DNA of 64,000 nt. Source: JAOUJD01 sp963726405 (GTDB lineage Bacteria; Pseudomonadota; Gammaproteobacteria; Burkholderiales; Burkholderiaceae_F). Shown here piece by piece: positions 54,771 to 63,112 of this stretch (positions are counted from its first letter, which is position 1; the number at the start of each line of letters is the position of its first letter). The stretch lies in NCBI GenBank assembly GCA_963726405.1, contig CAVSCF010000001.1, positions 496,001-560,000 of the forward strand, in the 5' to 3' direction. The notes beneath the pieces were generated by a model. The model saw nothing but the letters and a program-made list of their open reading frames with translations. It did no database searches and had not been told where the DNA came from. Made by a program: the position numbers and the translations under genes.

Positions 54771-55347
54771 TCAGTGCAGCCTGTTCGTCCGCGTTAGCCG
54801 CCGGAACAGGAAGTCGTTGCGGTTGCCCGCCTCGTTCGGGAGGTAGAGCTGCGTCGCCAGGACCCGTCCGTCCGCTGGTCTGGACGCGGATATGAATGTG
54901 CGGCGTGCGTCCCGGGTAGGCGACGGGTCGGATCGTGCGGAAATGGAAATCGCCCGCCGCCGCCTGTCCTCGTGACGCCGTAACCCTGGAAGCCGGATCG
55001 CGTTGCGATTCCGCGCCGCCATCCGGATGGTGATAGACGGCATTGGCGTCGCATTGCCAGATTTCGACCGCGGCATTCGCCATCGCCGCTCCCCGGCGGT
55101 CGACGACACGCCCGTGAGGTACAGCGGTACGCCCTTCGTCAGCACGCGATCGCCGTCCACGGTCAACAGGTCGGCGTCGGTTTCGCGCGGCCGCTCCGCC
55201 GGATTGCGGGGGTAGAACGGACCGAGGGTCTGGGCTGGGGTCGCAGCGGACTGCGCGTGGGCGAGCGGCAGGGTCAACCGAGCCGGCGAGGCCGGCGACG
55301 AACAGGCGCCGCTCGAGCATGCTGCGGTTGTTGGGACGTTCGTTCAT
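54771..55347 (-). pseudogene. Intradiol ring-cleavage dioxygenase, heavily frameshifted
   Basis: Related to catechol/protocatechuate 3,4-dioxygenases that cut aromatic rings between hydroxyls using Fe(III). The pieces lie in all three frames: an RR-containing signal (ERRLFVAGLAG), TPAQTLGPFYP, LTGRVVDRRGA, VEIWQCDANAVYHHP, GFQGYGVTRT, TIRPVAYPGRTPHIHIRV and TQLYLPNEAGNRNDFLFRR. At least five single-base changes, of both signs, are needed, and a few more near the C-terminus. The tyrosine (Y in AVYHHP) and the HIHI histidines of the iron site are still visible. The start ATG at 55347 is preceded by GAGGAG. The 3' end is uncertain. Confidence 0.75.
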
Positions 55348-55442
55348 GGCAACTCCTCGCTCGTTGGAACTCATCGGTCAGCCTGCCGGCTCGGACACAT
55401 TCGCGCGATGCGTTCGTTCCGAGGCGAGGCACTCCCCGATGG

Positions 55443-55448
55443 CATAAT
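55443..55448 (+). promoter_or_regulatory. -10 box of leuC
   Basis: CATAAT with CGC following, 43 bases before the leuC ATG and directly upstream of the terminator-like hairpin. No strong -35 in the preceding 20 bases. Confidence 0.4.
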
Positions 55449-55458
55449 CGCAGCCTGA

Positions 55459-55487
55459 CGCCGGGTTGTTTCCCGGCGCGATTTTTT
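55459..55487 (+). terminator. Terminator-like hairpin in the leuC leader (putative attenuator)
   Basis: CGCCGGG-TTGTTT-CCCGGCG, a perfect 7-bp GC-rich stem, is followed by CGA and T6. It ends 4 bases before the leuC ATG and lies downstream of the presumed -10. No gene on this strand ends nearby apart from the M48 gene 800 bases away, so a leader attenuator for leuC is the simplest reading. Confidence 0.65.
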
Positions 55488-55491
55488 CTGC

Positions 55492-56919
55492 ATGGCTGCC
55501 GCTCGCACACTGTACGACAAGCTCTGGGACGATCACGTCGTTCACGTCGAGGACGACGGGACGACGGTCCTCTACATCGACCGCCATCTCGTGCATGAAG
55601 TGACGAGCCCGCAGGCCTTCGAGGGACTGCGGCTGGCCGGGCGCAAGCCGTGGCGCATCAGTTCCGTCGTTGCCACCGCCGACCACAACACGCCCACGAC
55701 CGACTGGGACCGCGGCTACGAGGGCATCGCCGATCCGATCTCGAAAGAGCAGATCGTCACGCTCGACAGCAACATCCGTCAGTTCGGAGCCGCCGCGTAT
55801 TTCCCGTTCCTCGACAAGCGCCAGGGAATCGTTCACGTGATGGGCCCGGAGCAGGGGGCCACGCTGCCCGGCATGACGGTCGTCTGCGGCGACTCCCACA
55901 CCAGCACGCACGGCGCCTTCGGCGCGCTCGCCTTCGGCATCGGCACCAGCGAGGTCGAGCATGTGCTCGCCACGCAGACGCTGCTGATGAAGAAGGCGAA
56001 GAACATGCTGGTGCGCGTGGATGGCAAGCTGCCGGCCGGCTGCACCGCCAAGGACATCGTCCTGGCGGTCATCGGCCGCATCGGCACGGCGGGGGGCACG
56101 GGCTATGCGATCGAGTTCGGCGGCAGCGCGATCGAGGCGCTGTCGGTCGAAGGCCGGATGACCGTCTGCAACATGGCGATCGAGGCCGGCGCGCGTTCCG
56201 GAGTGGTGGCCGTCGACGAGAAGACCATCGAGTACGTGCGCGGCCGGCCCTTCTCGCCGGATGGCCCGATGTTCGAACACGCCGCCGCCGCGTGGCGCCA
56301 GCTGCGCTCCGACCCGGGGGCGCGCTTCGACCACGTGGTCGAACTGCGGGCGGAGGAGATCGAACCGCAGGTGACCTGGGGCACGTCGCCGGAGATGGTG
56401 ACGACGGTCAAGGGCAGCGTGCCGGACCCGGAAGCCGAGAAGGACCCCGTCAAGCGCGAGGGCATCGAGCGCGCGCTGAAGTACATGGGCCTGACGCCGA
56501 AGACGCCGATCACCGCGATCCGCCTCGACAAGGTCTTCATCGGCTCGTGCACCAATTCGCGGATCGAGGATCTGCGCGAGGCGGCATGGGTCGTGAAACG
56601 TCTTGGCAAGCGGGTCGCTGCGAACGTGAAGCTTGCGATGGTGGTGCCGGGTTCCGGTCTCGTGAAGGCGCAGGCCGAGCGCGAGGGCCTGCACGAGATC
56701 TTCAGGGCCGCGGGGTTCGAGTGGCGCGAGCCGGGCTGTTCCATGTGCCTCGCCATGAACGCCGACCGGCTCGAGCCGGGCGAACGCTGCGCGTCGACCA
56801 GCAACCGCAATTTCGAGGGCCGCCAGGGCGCTGGAGGCCGAACGCACTTGGTTTCACCCGCCATGGCGGCGGCCGCTGCCATCGAGGGCCACTTCGCTGA
56901 CGTCAGGAGACTCCAATGA
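55492..56919 (+). CDS. leuC: 3-isopropylmalate dehydratase large subunit
   Basis: With LeuD isomerises 2-isopropylmalate to 3-isopropylmalate in leucine synthesis. The 475-residue protein has the 4Fe-4S cysteines in VVCGDSHTS, GSCTNSR and EPGCSMCLAMN (the CxxC pair), and SVVATADHNTPTT near the N-terminus. The ATG 55492 follows a T-rich tract with no Shine-Dalgarno. Its stop overlaps the entericidin ATG by 4 bases. Confidence 0.97.
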   Translation: MAAARTLYDKLWDDHVVHVEDDGTTVLYIDRHLVHEVTSPQAFEGLRLAGRKPWRISSVVATADHNTPTTDWDRGYEGIADPISKEQIVTLDSNIRQFGAAAYFPFLDKRQGIVHVMGPEQGATLPGMTVVCGDSHTSTHGAFGALAFGIGTSEVEHVLATQTLLMKKAKNMLVRVDGKLPAGCTAKDIVLAVIGRIGTAGGTGYAIEFGGSAIEALSVEGRMTVCNMAIEAGARSGVVAVDEKTIEYVRGRPFSPDGPMFEHAAAAWRQLRSDPGARFDHVVELRAEEIEPQVTWGTSPEMVTTVKGSVPDPEAEKDPVKREGIERALKYMGLTPKTPITAIRLDKVFIGSCTNSRIEDLREAAWVVKRLGKRVAANVKLAMVVPGSGLVKAQAEREGLHEIFRAAGFEWREPGCSMCLAMNADRLEPGERCASTSNRNFEGRQGAGGRTHLVSPAMAAAAAIEGHFADVRRLQ

Positions 56920-57065
56920 AAACGCTGGTCGTCGTTTTGATCGCAGCCCTCGTTGCCACCTTTGCCACGGCGGGCTGCAACACCATCGCCGGGATGGGCA
57001 AGGACCTCGAAGCCGCCGGCGGCGCAGTCGACAAGGCCGCGACGGATACGAAGAAGAAGATGTAG
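56916..57065 (+). CDS. Entericidin A/B family lipoprotein
   Basis: A 49-residue small lipoprotein between leuC and leuD. The signal peptide ends in a lipobox TAGC (C21), followed by NTIAGMGKDLEAAG, which is the entericidin-type motif, and a Lys-rich end. Entericidins are bacteriolytic toxin/antidote peptides in enterobacteria; the role here is unknown. The ATG overlaps the leuC stop (ATGA), and leuD begins 10 bases downstream, so it is a coupled member of the operon. Confidence 0.85.
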   Translation: MKTLVVVLIAALVATFATAGCNTIAGMGKDLEAAGGAVDKAATDTKKKM

Positions 57066-57075
57066 AGGAAGTCGG

Positions 57076-57720
57076 GTGGAAGCCTTCACCGTTCATCAGG
57101 GACTCGTCGCGCCGCTGGACCGCGCGAACGTCGACACCGACGCGATCATTCCCAAGCAGTTCCTGAAGTCGATCAGGAGGAGCGGGTTCGGCCCGAACCT
57201 CTTCGACGAGTGGCGCTATCTCGATCATGGCGAGCCGGGCATGGACCACTCGAAGCGCCCGCTGAACCCGGAGTTCGTGCTGAACCAGCCACGCTTCCAG
57301 GGGGCGACGATCCTGCTCGCGCGCAAGAATTTCGGCTGCGGCTCGTCGCGCGAGCATGCGCCATGGGCGCTGCTGCAGTACGGTTTCCGCGCGGTGATCG
57401 CCCCGAGCTTCGCCGACATCTTCTTCAACAACTGCACCAAGAACGGCGTGCTGCCGGTGGTCTTGCCGGAACTCGTGATGGACCGGCTGTTCCACGAGGT
57501 CGCCGCGCACCCGGGATACCGGCTGACCGTCGACCTGCCGCGGCAGAAGGTCGTCGAGGCCGACGGCCGCGAGCATGACTTCGATGTCGCACCGTTTCGC
57601 AAGTATTGCCTCGTCAACGGACTCGACGACATCGACCTCACGTTGCGCCACAAGGACAAGATTGCGGCGTTCGAGAAGGAGCGGCTGACCAGGCAGCCGT
57701 GGCTCGCGAAGACGAGCTGA
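57076..57720 (+). CDS. leuD: 3-isopropylmalate dehydratase small subunit
   Basis: Swivelling-domain partner of LeuC. The 214-residue protein has APLDRANVDTDAIIPKQFLK and ARKNFGCGSSREHAPWAL, the phosphate/substrate loop motifs. GTG start at 57076 with AGAGGAAGTC upstream. Follows the entericidin gene by 10 bases and precedes leuB by 68. Confidence 0.96.
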   Translation: MEAFTVHQGLVAPLDRANVDTDAIIPKQFLKSIRRSGFGPNLFDEWRYLDHGEPGMDHSKRPLNPEFVLNQPRFQGATILLARKNFGCGSSREHAPWALLQYGFRAVIAPSFADIFFNNCTKNGVLPVVLPELVMDRLFHEVAAHPGYRLTVDLPRQKVVEADGREHDFDVAPFRKYCLVNGLDDIDLTLRHKDKIAAFEKERLTRQPWLAKTS

Positions 57721-57788
57721 TCCATCCACTTCGTTCCGGTGCGGGCAGGGGCGGGGTGATCGACAGGCGCCCGCGCGGGAATCGGCAA

Positions 57789-58862
57789 ATGAAGATCGCG
57801 GTACTGCCCGGCGACGGCATCGGCAAGGAGATCGTCGCCGAGGCGGTGAAGGTGCTGCAGGCGCTCGGCGAGCGCTACGAGTTCGAGTTTGCCGACGTCG
57901 GCGGCACGGCATACGAAGCCCACGGCCACCCGCTTCCCGAGGGCACGCTGAAGCTGGCGCAGGCGGCCGATGCCGTGCTGTTCGGCGCCGTCGGCGACTG
58001 GAAGTACGACAAGCTCGAACGGGCACTGCGCCCCGAGCAGGCCATCCTCGGCCTGCGCAGGCACCTCGGTCTGTTCGCGAACTTCCGTCCGGCGCTCTGC
58101 TACGCCGAACTCACGGACGCTTCAAGCCTCAAGCCGGAACTCGTGGCCGGGCTCGACATCCTCATCGTCCGCGAACTGACGGGGGACATCTATTTCGGGC
58201 AGCCGCGGGGCCGGCGCATTGCACCCGATGGACCGTTCGCGGGCCAGCCCGAAGCGTTCGACACGATGCGCTACAGCCGCCCGGAGATCGAGCGCATCGC
58301 GCACGTCGCCTTCCAGGCCGCGCGGCGGCGCAGCCGCAAGGTCACGAGCGTCGACAAGGCCAACGTGCTCGAGACTTTCCAGTTCTGGAAGGACGTCGTC
58401 ACGGAGGTCCATGCCCAGTACACCGACGTCGAACTCGAGCACATGTATGTCGACAACGCGGCGATGCAGCTGGTCCGCGCGCCGAAGAAGTTTGACGTGA
58501 TCGTTACGGGCAACATGTTCGGCGACATACTCTCCGACGAAGCGGCGATGCTGACCGGCTCGATCGGCATGCTGCCCTCGGCCTCGCTCAACGCGCGTAA
58601 CCAGGGCCTGTACGAGCCGTCGCACGGCAGCGCGCCGGATATCGCGGGCAAGGGAATCGCCAATCCGCTGGCGACGATCCTGTCGGCGGCGATGATGCTG
58701 CGTTATTCGCTGGACCAGGCCGGGCAGGCCGACCGCATCGAGGCGGCCGTGCGCAAGGTGCTCGCCCGGGGGCTGCGGACCGCGGACATCTGGAGCGAAG
58801 GCACGACGAAGGTCGGCACAAAGGACATGGGCGACGCGGTGGTCGCGGCGCTGAACGGATAA
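57789..58862 (+). CDS. leuB: 3-isopropylmalate dehydrogenase
   Basis: Oxidises and decarboxylates 3-isopropylmalate with NAD to 2-ketoisocaproate, the step after LeuCD. At 357 residues it is full length; motifs include VLPGDGIGKEI at the N-terminus, VRELTGDIYFGQPRG, VDKANVLET and TGNMFGDILSDEAAML with the metal-binding aspartates, and YEPSHGSAPDIAGKG. Last of the leu genes here, followed by asd after 29 bases. Confidence 0.97.
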   Translation: MKIAVLPGDGIGKEIVAEAVKVLQALGERYEFEFADVGGTAYEAHGHPLPEGTLKLAQAADAVLFGAVGDWKYDKLERALRPEQAILGLRRHLGLFANFRPALCYAELTDASSLKPELVAGLDILIVRELTGDIYFGQPRGRRIAPDGPFAGQPEAFDTMRYSRPEIERIAHVAFQAARRRSRKVTSVDKANVLETFQFWKDVVTEVHAQYTDVELEHMYVDNAAMQLVRAPKKFDVIVTGNMFGDILSDEAAMLTGSIGMLPSASLNARNQGLYEPSHGSAPDIAGKGIANPLATILSAAMMLRYSLDQAGQADRIEAAVRKVLARGLRTADIWSEGTTKVGTKDMGDAVVAALNG

Positions 58863-58891
58863 TCGGACAACTCGGCAGGCAGGGGCAAGGG

Positions 58892-60016
58892 ATGAAAGTA
58901 GGCATCGTTGGATGGCGCGGCATGGTGGGCTCGGTCCTGATGGATCGCATGACCGCGGAACGCGACTTCGAGTTGTTCGACTCGGTCTTCTTCAGCACGT
59001 CGAATGCAGGCGGGGCGGCGCCGAAGGTGGCGCGCGCCGAGCCGACGCTGAAGGACGCGGCGGACATCGCAGCGCTGAAGGCGTGCGACACGATCGTGAC
59101 CTGCCAGGGCGGCGACTACACCAACGACGTCTTCCCGAAGCTGCGCGCGGCGGGCTGGGACGGTTACTGGGTGGACGCGGCCTCGGCGCTGCGCATGAAG
59201 GACGATGCCGTCATCATCCTCGACCCGGTCAACCTGCCGGTGATCAGAAACGCGCTGGCGAAGGGGGTGAAGAACTACATCGGCGGCAACTGCACCGTCA
59301 GCCTGATGCTCATGGCGCTCGACGGCCTGCTGAAGGAAGACCTGATCGAGTGGGTTACCGCGATGACCTACCAGGCCGCGTCGGGCGCCGGTGCGCCGAA
59401 CATGCGCGAGTTGCTCGAGCAGATGGGTGCGGCGCACGGCAGCGTGAAGGACCTGCTTTCCGACCCGAAGTCGGCGATCCTCGACATCGACCGCACAGTG
59501 TCGCAGGTGCTGGTGTCCGACCAGCTGCCCAGGGAGAACTTCGGAGTCGCGCTCGCGGGCAGCCTCATCGCCTGGATCGACAAGGACCTCGGCAACGGCG
59601 TCAGTCGCGAGGAGTGGAAGGGCGGCGCCGAGGCAAACAAGATCCTCGGCAAGCCGGCCATGGGGAAGCCGGGCTCCCTCGTCGTCGAGGGCCTTTGCGT
59701 TCGCATCGGAGCGATGCGGTGCCATAGCCAGGCGCTGACGATCAAGCTGAAGAAGGACGTTCCGCTCGCCGAGATCGAACGCCTGCTGGCCGGCGGCAAC
59801 CAATGGGCCAAGGTAATTCCGAATACCCGCGAAGACAGCATTCGCGAACTGTCGCCGGCCCGTGTCAGCGGCACGATGGCCGTGCCGATCGGTCGCCTGC
59901 GCAAGCTGGCGATGGGTCCGGAGTACCTCTCCGCCTTCACGGTCGGCGACCAGTTGCTGTGGGGCGCGGCCGAGCCGCTGCGCCGCATGGTGCGGTTGCT
60001 CCTCAACAAGCTCTGA
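58892..60016 (+). CDS. asd: Aspartate-semialdehyde dehydrogenase
   Basis: Makes aspartate semialdehyde from aspartyl phosphate, the branch point to lysine, threonine, methionine and diaminopimelate. A 374-residue enzyme of the gamma/beta-proteobacterial type. NADP loop VGWRGMVGSVL, catalytic cysteine C134 in IGGNCTVSLML and the AASGAGAPNMREL segment are visible. CAGGGGCAAGGG precedes the ATG. Confidence 0.96.
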   Translation: MKVGIVGWRGMVGSVLMDRMTAERDFELFDSVFFSTSNAGGAAPKVARAEPTLKDAADIAALKACDTIVTCQGGDYTNDVFPKLRAAGWDGYWVDAASALRMKDDAVIILDPVNLPVIRNALAKGVKNYIGGNCTVSLMLMALDGLLKEDLIEWVTAMTYQAASGAGAPNMRELLEQMGAAHGSVKDLLSDPKSAILDIDRTVSQVLVSDQLPRENFGVALAGSLIAWIDKDLGNGVSREEWKGGAEANKILGKPAMGKPGSLVVEGLCVRIGAMRCHSQALTIKLKKDVPLAEIERLLAGGNQWAKVIPNTREDSIRELSPARVSGTMAVPIGRLRKLAMGPEYLSAFTVGDQLLWGAAEPLRRMVRLLLNKL

Positions 60017-60086
60017 TCCCTGCCGATCATCTGAACCGGGCGCTGCACATTTACGCGGCGCCGGGGTCCCTGCATTTCTCACATAA

Positions 60087-60123
60087 AGGCGGGACTTACG
60101 GCTATTTCTAAGCTTGCCCGCCT
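60087..60123 (+). other. Inverted repeat between asd and fimV
   Basis: AGGCGGG (60087-60093) pairs with CCCGCCT (60117-60123); the loop contains a further CTTA/TAAG pairing. No T-tract, so a weak terminator or fimV leader structure is possible. Confidence 0.45.
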
Positions 60124-60176
60124 AAGTCCATGATGTTATGTTCGAAAAACGTTGCATCCCACTGTCAGGGGGCGGA

Positions 60177-63077
60177 ATGCCATCCCAAAAATTCGCGCGC
60201 GCGCCCCTCTGGTGCGCGCTTTCGCTTGCCCTAGGTCTCGCGGTATCCAGTCCGCTGGCGGATGCCGCCGGTCTGGGCCGACTGACCGTTCAGTCCGGCC
60301 TCGGGCAGCCCCTGAAGGCCGAACTCGAGGTGACCGCGGTTGGCCGGGATGAACTCCCAACCCTGCAGGTCAAGCTCGCGCCGCTGTCGGCCTTCCGGGC
60401 GGCCAACCTCGAATTCAACCCGGCACTCAGCAACCTCCGGTTCGCGCTGGAGAAGCGTCCCGACGGCACCTACTTCGTCCGGATCGCATCGCCCCAACCG
60501 GTCAACGAGCCCTACATCGACCTGATGGTCGAACTGACGTGGTCGACCGGCCGCGTCATCCGCGAGTACACCGTCCTGCTCGACCCGCCATCGCTGCGCC
60601 AGCAGGCGGAGGTGATCCCGCCGACCGCGCCTGTCGCCACGGCCCCGGCCCCGGCGGCCGCGCCTTCGCGCCCGGCCCCTGTCGCCACGGCCCCGGCCCC
60701 GGCTCCCGCGCCTGTCGCTCCGCCCGCGCCGGCCCCGGCGCGCGCGGCGAAAGCCGCTGCAACACCGGCGGAAGGCAGCTACACGGTCAAGTCCGGCGAC
60801 ACGTTGGGCAAGATTGCCGCACAGAACAAGCCCGCATCCGTCTCGCTGGACCAGATGCTGGTCGCGATGTTCCGCCAGAACCCGGACGCGTTCTCGGGCA
60901 GCAACATGAACCGGCTGAAGGCCGGTGCGCAGCTCGCCATTCCGTCGGAGTCCGACGCTGCCGCAGTCACCGCCGGCGAAGCGCGCCAGGAAGTCGTCGC
61001 GCAGAGCGCGGACTTCGCGCAGTACAAGAGCCGCCTCGCGCAGGCTGCCGGCAGTGCGCCGGTCGCCGCGGCCGCTCCGGCCGCTGCGGCTGGTGGAGGT
61101 CAGGTCACCACGCGTGTCGAGGACAAGGGCGCTCCGGCCCAACCGGCCGGCGACCAGCTGAAGATCGCCAAGGCCGATGACAAGGCCGGGGCCGCCGCCG
61201 CAGCCGCTGCGGCGAAGGCAGACGAGGCCGCCGCCAAGCAGCGCGCGCTGAAGGAAGAACAGGAAAAGGCCGAGCAGCTCAAGAAGACCAACGAGGCCAT
61301 CAAGAAGGCGCTCGAGGTTCAGAGCAAGTCGGGCGCACAGGTGCAAAAGCAGGCCGAGAAGGCCGAGCCGGCGCCGGCGGTCGCGCCGCCGGCACAGCCG
61401 GCCAAGGCCGACGCACCGAAGGCGGAAGCGCCCAAGGTGGAACCGGCGAAATCCGAGCCCGCGAAAGCCGATGCTCCGAAGCCCGCGCCCGCACCGAAGG
61501 CCGCTGCACCGGCTCCGGCGCCTGCCCCGCAGGAGGAGCCGAATGTGTTCCTCGACATGCTCGGGAACACGACAACTCAGCTTGGGCTCGCCGGAATCGT
61601 CGTGCTGCTCGGCGGCTTGTTCGGTTGGAGCTGGCTGCGCAAGCGCAAGACCGAAGGCGGCGACCGCTTCAAGGAAACCGGCGAGGGCCTGCAGGCGAAC
61701 TCGCTCTTCGGCGCCACGGGTGGCCAGAGCGTCGACACGGGAACGAGCACGTTCAATTCGAGCTTCATCCCGGCCGCGTCGCAACTCGATTCCAATGAGG
61801 TCGACCCCGTTGCCGAAGCCGACGTCTACATCGCCTATGGCCGCGAAGAGCAGGCCGAGGACATCCTGAAGGAAGCGCTGCGCCTGCAGCCGGATCGCCA
61901 CGCGGTGCGCGTCAAGCTTCTCGAGATCTACGCGCGACGGGGCGACAAGGCGACGTTCATGACGATCTGCGAGGATTTGAAGGAACGCACCGGCGCCGTC
62001 GGCGAGGATTGGGAAAAGGCCATCCGGCTCGGCAAGTCGATGGATCCGTCGAACCCGATGTTCGCGGGCGCGACGAACACGGACATGGGCCGCGGTCCCG
62101 CGACCGGCTTCCGCCTCGATCCGAACACCAAGTCGGGACGTCCCTCGACGCTCGGCGGCGGGCCGACCACCGGGCTCGACCTGTCCGGGTTGACCGCCAA
62201 CTCCGTGCTGTCGAACGATTCCGGGTCCAGCGCGCCGCCGCTGACGCGCATGGTCGTCGACACGCGCATGAACGACACGACCATGTCGGGCATGGACACG
62301 AAAATGCCCAACGACACGCGCATGTCGCCCAACACGACCTCGGCGCCGACGACCCAGTTCCAGGCGACCTTCACCGGAGGCGCCGAAGGCAAGAACACCA
62401 TCTCTGCGCCGACTTCGCCCGCGACCGACTTCGGTTCGCTCGACTTCGACCTCGGGCCGACCAAGATGAACCTCGGCCCGACGACCAAGATGCCGGACAC
62501 GAAGTCCGGTCCGAAGGACGACGAAGAGGTGTTTGCCGCCACCTCGCCCAGGCAGGAACTGCCGGCAGTCGCGGACATCGACAGTGCCCTGGAAGCCAGG
62601 TACCCGGCGATGCCGCCGACCGCAACCGGCGTGGGACTGATTCCGGATCTCGACCTCAACATTCCCCAGACCCGGATGCCGGTGCCGCCGGCGCCCGAGC
62701 CCAAGCCGATCGTCGCCGAAGCCCTGTCGCGTCCGACCGTCATCGGCGCAATGAAGGCACCGGGCGTCAACACGATGATGGCGTCGGGCCTGTCCGACGA
62801 CGCGGCTCGTCTGACCGCGAACACGGACCAGGCAACGGTGCCGCTGATCGACTTCGACCTTTCTGCCGTCAGCCTGGACGCGGCCACCAAGCGCGGCGAA
62901 ACCGAGCCGGGCAGCGCACTCGCCCAGCAGATGGCCACCAAGCTCGACCTCGCGCGCGGCTACATCGACCTCGGCGTGAAGGACGGGGCGCGTGAACTGC
63001 TCGACGAAGTGATGCGCGACGGCACGCGCGACCAGCGCCAGTCGGCCGTCGAACTCATCAAGCAGATCGAGAACTGA
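60177..63077 (+). CDS. fimV: FimV-type polar landmark / type IV pilus assembly protein
   Basis: A 966-residue inner-membrane protein of the FimV family, which sets up cell poles and type IV pili or motility complexes. It has a signal peptide (ending SSPLADA), N-terminal domain (GLGRLTVQSGLGQPLKAEL), a LysM peptidoglycan-binding domain (about 200-250), Ala/Pro-rich and coiled-coil linkers, one transmembrane helix (about 468-488) and a long acidic cytoplasmic part with repeated T-x-M/D-T-R-M motifs ending in the FimV C-terminal helix (ATKLDLARGYIDLG). ATG 60177 chosen over 60138 because it directly precedes the signal peptide. Confidence 0.9.
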   Translation: MPSQKFARAPLWCALSLALGLAVSSPLADAAGLGRLTVQSGLGQPLKAELEVTAVGRDELPTLQVKLAPLSAFRAANLEFNPALSNLRFALEKRPDGTYFVRIASPQPVNEPYIDLMVELTWSTGRVIREYTVLLDPPSLRQQAEVIPPTAPVATAPAPAAAPSRPAPVATAPAPAPAPVAPPAPAPARAAKAAATPAEGSYTVKSGDTLGKIAAQNKPASVSLDQMLVAMFRQNPDAFSGSNMNRLKAGAQLAIPSESDAAAVTAGEARQEVVAQSADFAQYKSRLAQAAGSAPVAAAAPAAAAGGGQVTTRVEDKGAPAQPAGDQLKIAKADDKAGAAAAAAAAKADEAAAKQRALKEEQEKAEQLKKTNEAIKKALEVQSKSGAQVQKQAEKAEPAPAVAPPAQPAKADAPKAEAPKVEPAKSEPAKADAPKPAPAPKAAAPAPAPAPQEEPNVFLDMLGNTTTQLGLAGIVVLLGGLFGWSWLRKRKTEGGDRFKETGEGLQANSLFGATGGQSVDTGTSTFNSSFIPAASQLDSNEVDPVAEADVYIAYGREEQAEDILKEALRLQPDRHAVRVKLLEIYARRGDKATFMTICEDLKERTGAVGEDWEKAIRLGKSMDPSNPMFAGATNTDMGRGPATGFRLDPNTKSGRPSTLGGGPTTGLDLSGLTANSVLSNDSGSSAPPLTRMVVDTRMNDTTMSGMDTKMPNDTRMSPNTTSAPTTQFQATFTGGAEGKNTISAPTSPATDFGSLDFDLGPTKMNLGPTTKMPDTKSGPKDDEEVFAATSPRQELPAVADIDSALEARYPAMPPTATGVGLIPDLDLNIPQTRMPVPPAPEPKPIVAEALSRPTVIGAMKAPGVNTMMASGLSDDAARLTANTDQATVPLIDFDLSAVSLDAATKRGETEPGSALAQQMATKLDLARGYIDLGVKDGARELLDEVMRDGTRDQRQSAVELIKQIEN
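60630..60703 (+). repeat. 26-bp direct repeat in the fimV Ala/Pro linker
   Basis: A perfect 26-base repeat is present at 60630-60655 and 60678-60703, 48 bases apart, coding PVATAPAPA twice. Confidence 0.85.
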
Positions 63078-63080
63078 GAC

Positions 63081-63104
63081 CCGCGGGTCCATCCGGGCCC
63101 GCGG
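63081..63104 (+). other. Hairpin between fimV and truA
   Basis: CCGCGGG pairs with CCCGCGG around a 10-base loop, just after the fimV stop. No T-tract. Confidence 0.45.
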
Positions 63105-63112
63105 CGCTTCCC

